Part shown: piece after piece, positions 63,848-64,000 of the stretch
How positions within the stretch are numbered: position 1 is the first letter of the stretch
Layout of the letters: every line of letters starts with the position of its first letter
Assembly: GCA_902554765.1 (NCBI GenBank)
Contig: CACDPY010000001.1
Span: 1 to 64,000 of the forward strand
Reading direction: 5' to 3'
Source of the DNA: an uncultured Pelagibacteraceae bacterium
GTDB lineage: Bacteria; Pseudomonadota; Alphaproteobacteria; Pelagibacterales; Pelagibacteraceae
DNA length: 64,000 bases
Notes under the pieces: model-generated
What the model was told of the DNA's origin: nothing
Seen by the model: only the letters and a program-made list of their open reading frames with translations
Database searches by the model: none
Program-made: the position numbers and the translations under genes

Positions 63848-64000
63848 TTATAATTTTAATTTTATCAAAATATTGTTTAAACCATAAGCAAAAAAGAAAG
63901 ATATATTTATCAAACATGGAGTAAAATATCTTGGTTGACCCCATAGTCCAGCCACACTAATAAAATATAATATACTTAAAATATTTAGTATTAAAAATTT
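63848..64000 (-). CDS. C-terminal end of a membrane protein cut by the right edge
   Basis: A minus-strand frame enters from the right edge and stops at 63848. The 50 visible residues include two hydrophobic segments with WGQPRYFTP between them, ending LNNILIKLKL. The RYFTP element recalls the final loop of PMT/GT39-type membrane glycosyltransferases, but so little is visible that this is only a suggestion. It converges with the FkbM gene. Confidence 0.5.
   Translation of the reverse strand, partial: KFLILNILSILYFISVAGLWGQPRYFTPCLINISFFFAYGLNNILIKLKL

Noticed and set aside
1-64000. CRISPR arrays, IS elements, prophage or rRNA genes
   Set aside because: No regularly spaced repeats, transposase or integrase motifs, or rRNA-like sequence were seen on either strand while reading the window.

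Overview
The window is a compact, very AT-rich stretch of bacterial chromosome. Stop and start codons overlap again and again (ATGA, TAATG), no gap between genes exceeds about 160 bp apart from the one holding a tRNA, and I see no IS elements, CRISPR arrays or rRNA. The AprM-AprB-AprA set, Xsc, the methylcitrate genes, GrxD-BolA and the general family make-up suggest a marine SAR11-type alphaproteobacterium (Pelagibacterales). That assignment is inference from gene content, not from a marker search.

Layout. 1-9300: rseP, an HU gene, an ammonium transporter flanked by structured DNA, a glycosyltransferase-like gene, small housekeeping genes (rhodanese, HCCA-isomerase-like, ABA4-like, recX), a tightly overlapped DUF3553-cysQ-mini-membrane-protein operon, mnmA, a membrane protein and a 27-residue basic protein. 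9361-14602: metC-like, an MFS carrier, a pabB-pabA-pabC set for p-aminobenzoate (folate) and a HIT protein. 14703-23959: a sulfur module with adenylylsulfate reductase (aprM, aprB, aprA), two unknown small genes, a TauE/SafE exporter, a YeiH-type putative exporter, sulfolactate sulfo-lyase (suyA, suyB) and sulfoacetaldehyde acetyltransferase (xsc). The lyase and Xsc release sulfite; AprBA can oxidise it and the carriers can export it.

23961-31159: an accessory block of two SGNH-like proteins, an MBOAT acyltransferase, an SxtJ-type membrane protein, a DUF5989 mini-protein missed by ordinary ORF calling, a NodU/CmcH carbamoyltransferase and an FAD oxidoreductase. It looks like an uncharacterised envelope or small-molecule decoration system. 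31160-43842: phosphomannomutase, class I ribonucleotide reductase without an obvious ATP-cone, two methyltransferase-like genes, the methylcitrate operon prpD-prpB-prpC, a HAD phosphatase, a GlmU reduced to its C-terminal half, and glmS. 43878-51268: DAHP synthase, nadE, cysS, cimA, a DUF1989 gene, a SpoU methyltransferase and rpsD with a good promoter.

51269-58494 is a nine-gene minus-strand run (sfsA, map, purB, purC, purS, purQ, purL, bolA, grxD). 58515-64000 holds a CinA-N-type protein, methyltransferase-like genes, a gamma-glutamylcyclotransferase-like protein, a membrane-anchored histidine phosphatase, tRNA-Leu(UAA), nadK, an FkbM methyltransferase, and the end of a membrane protein running off the right edge.
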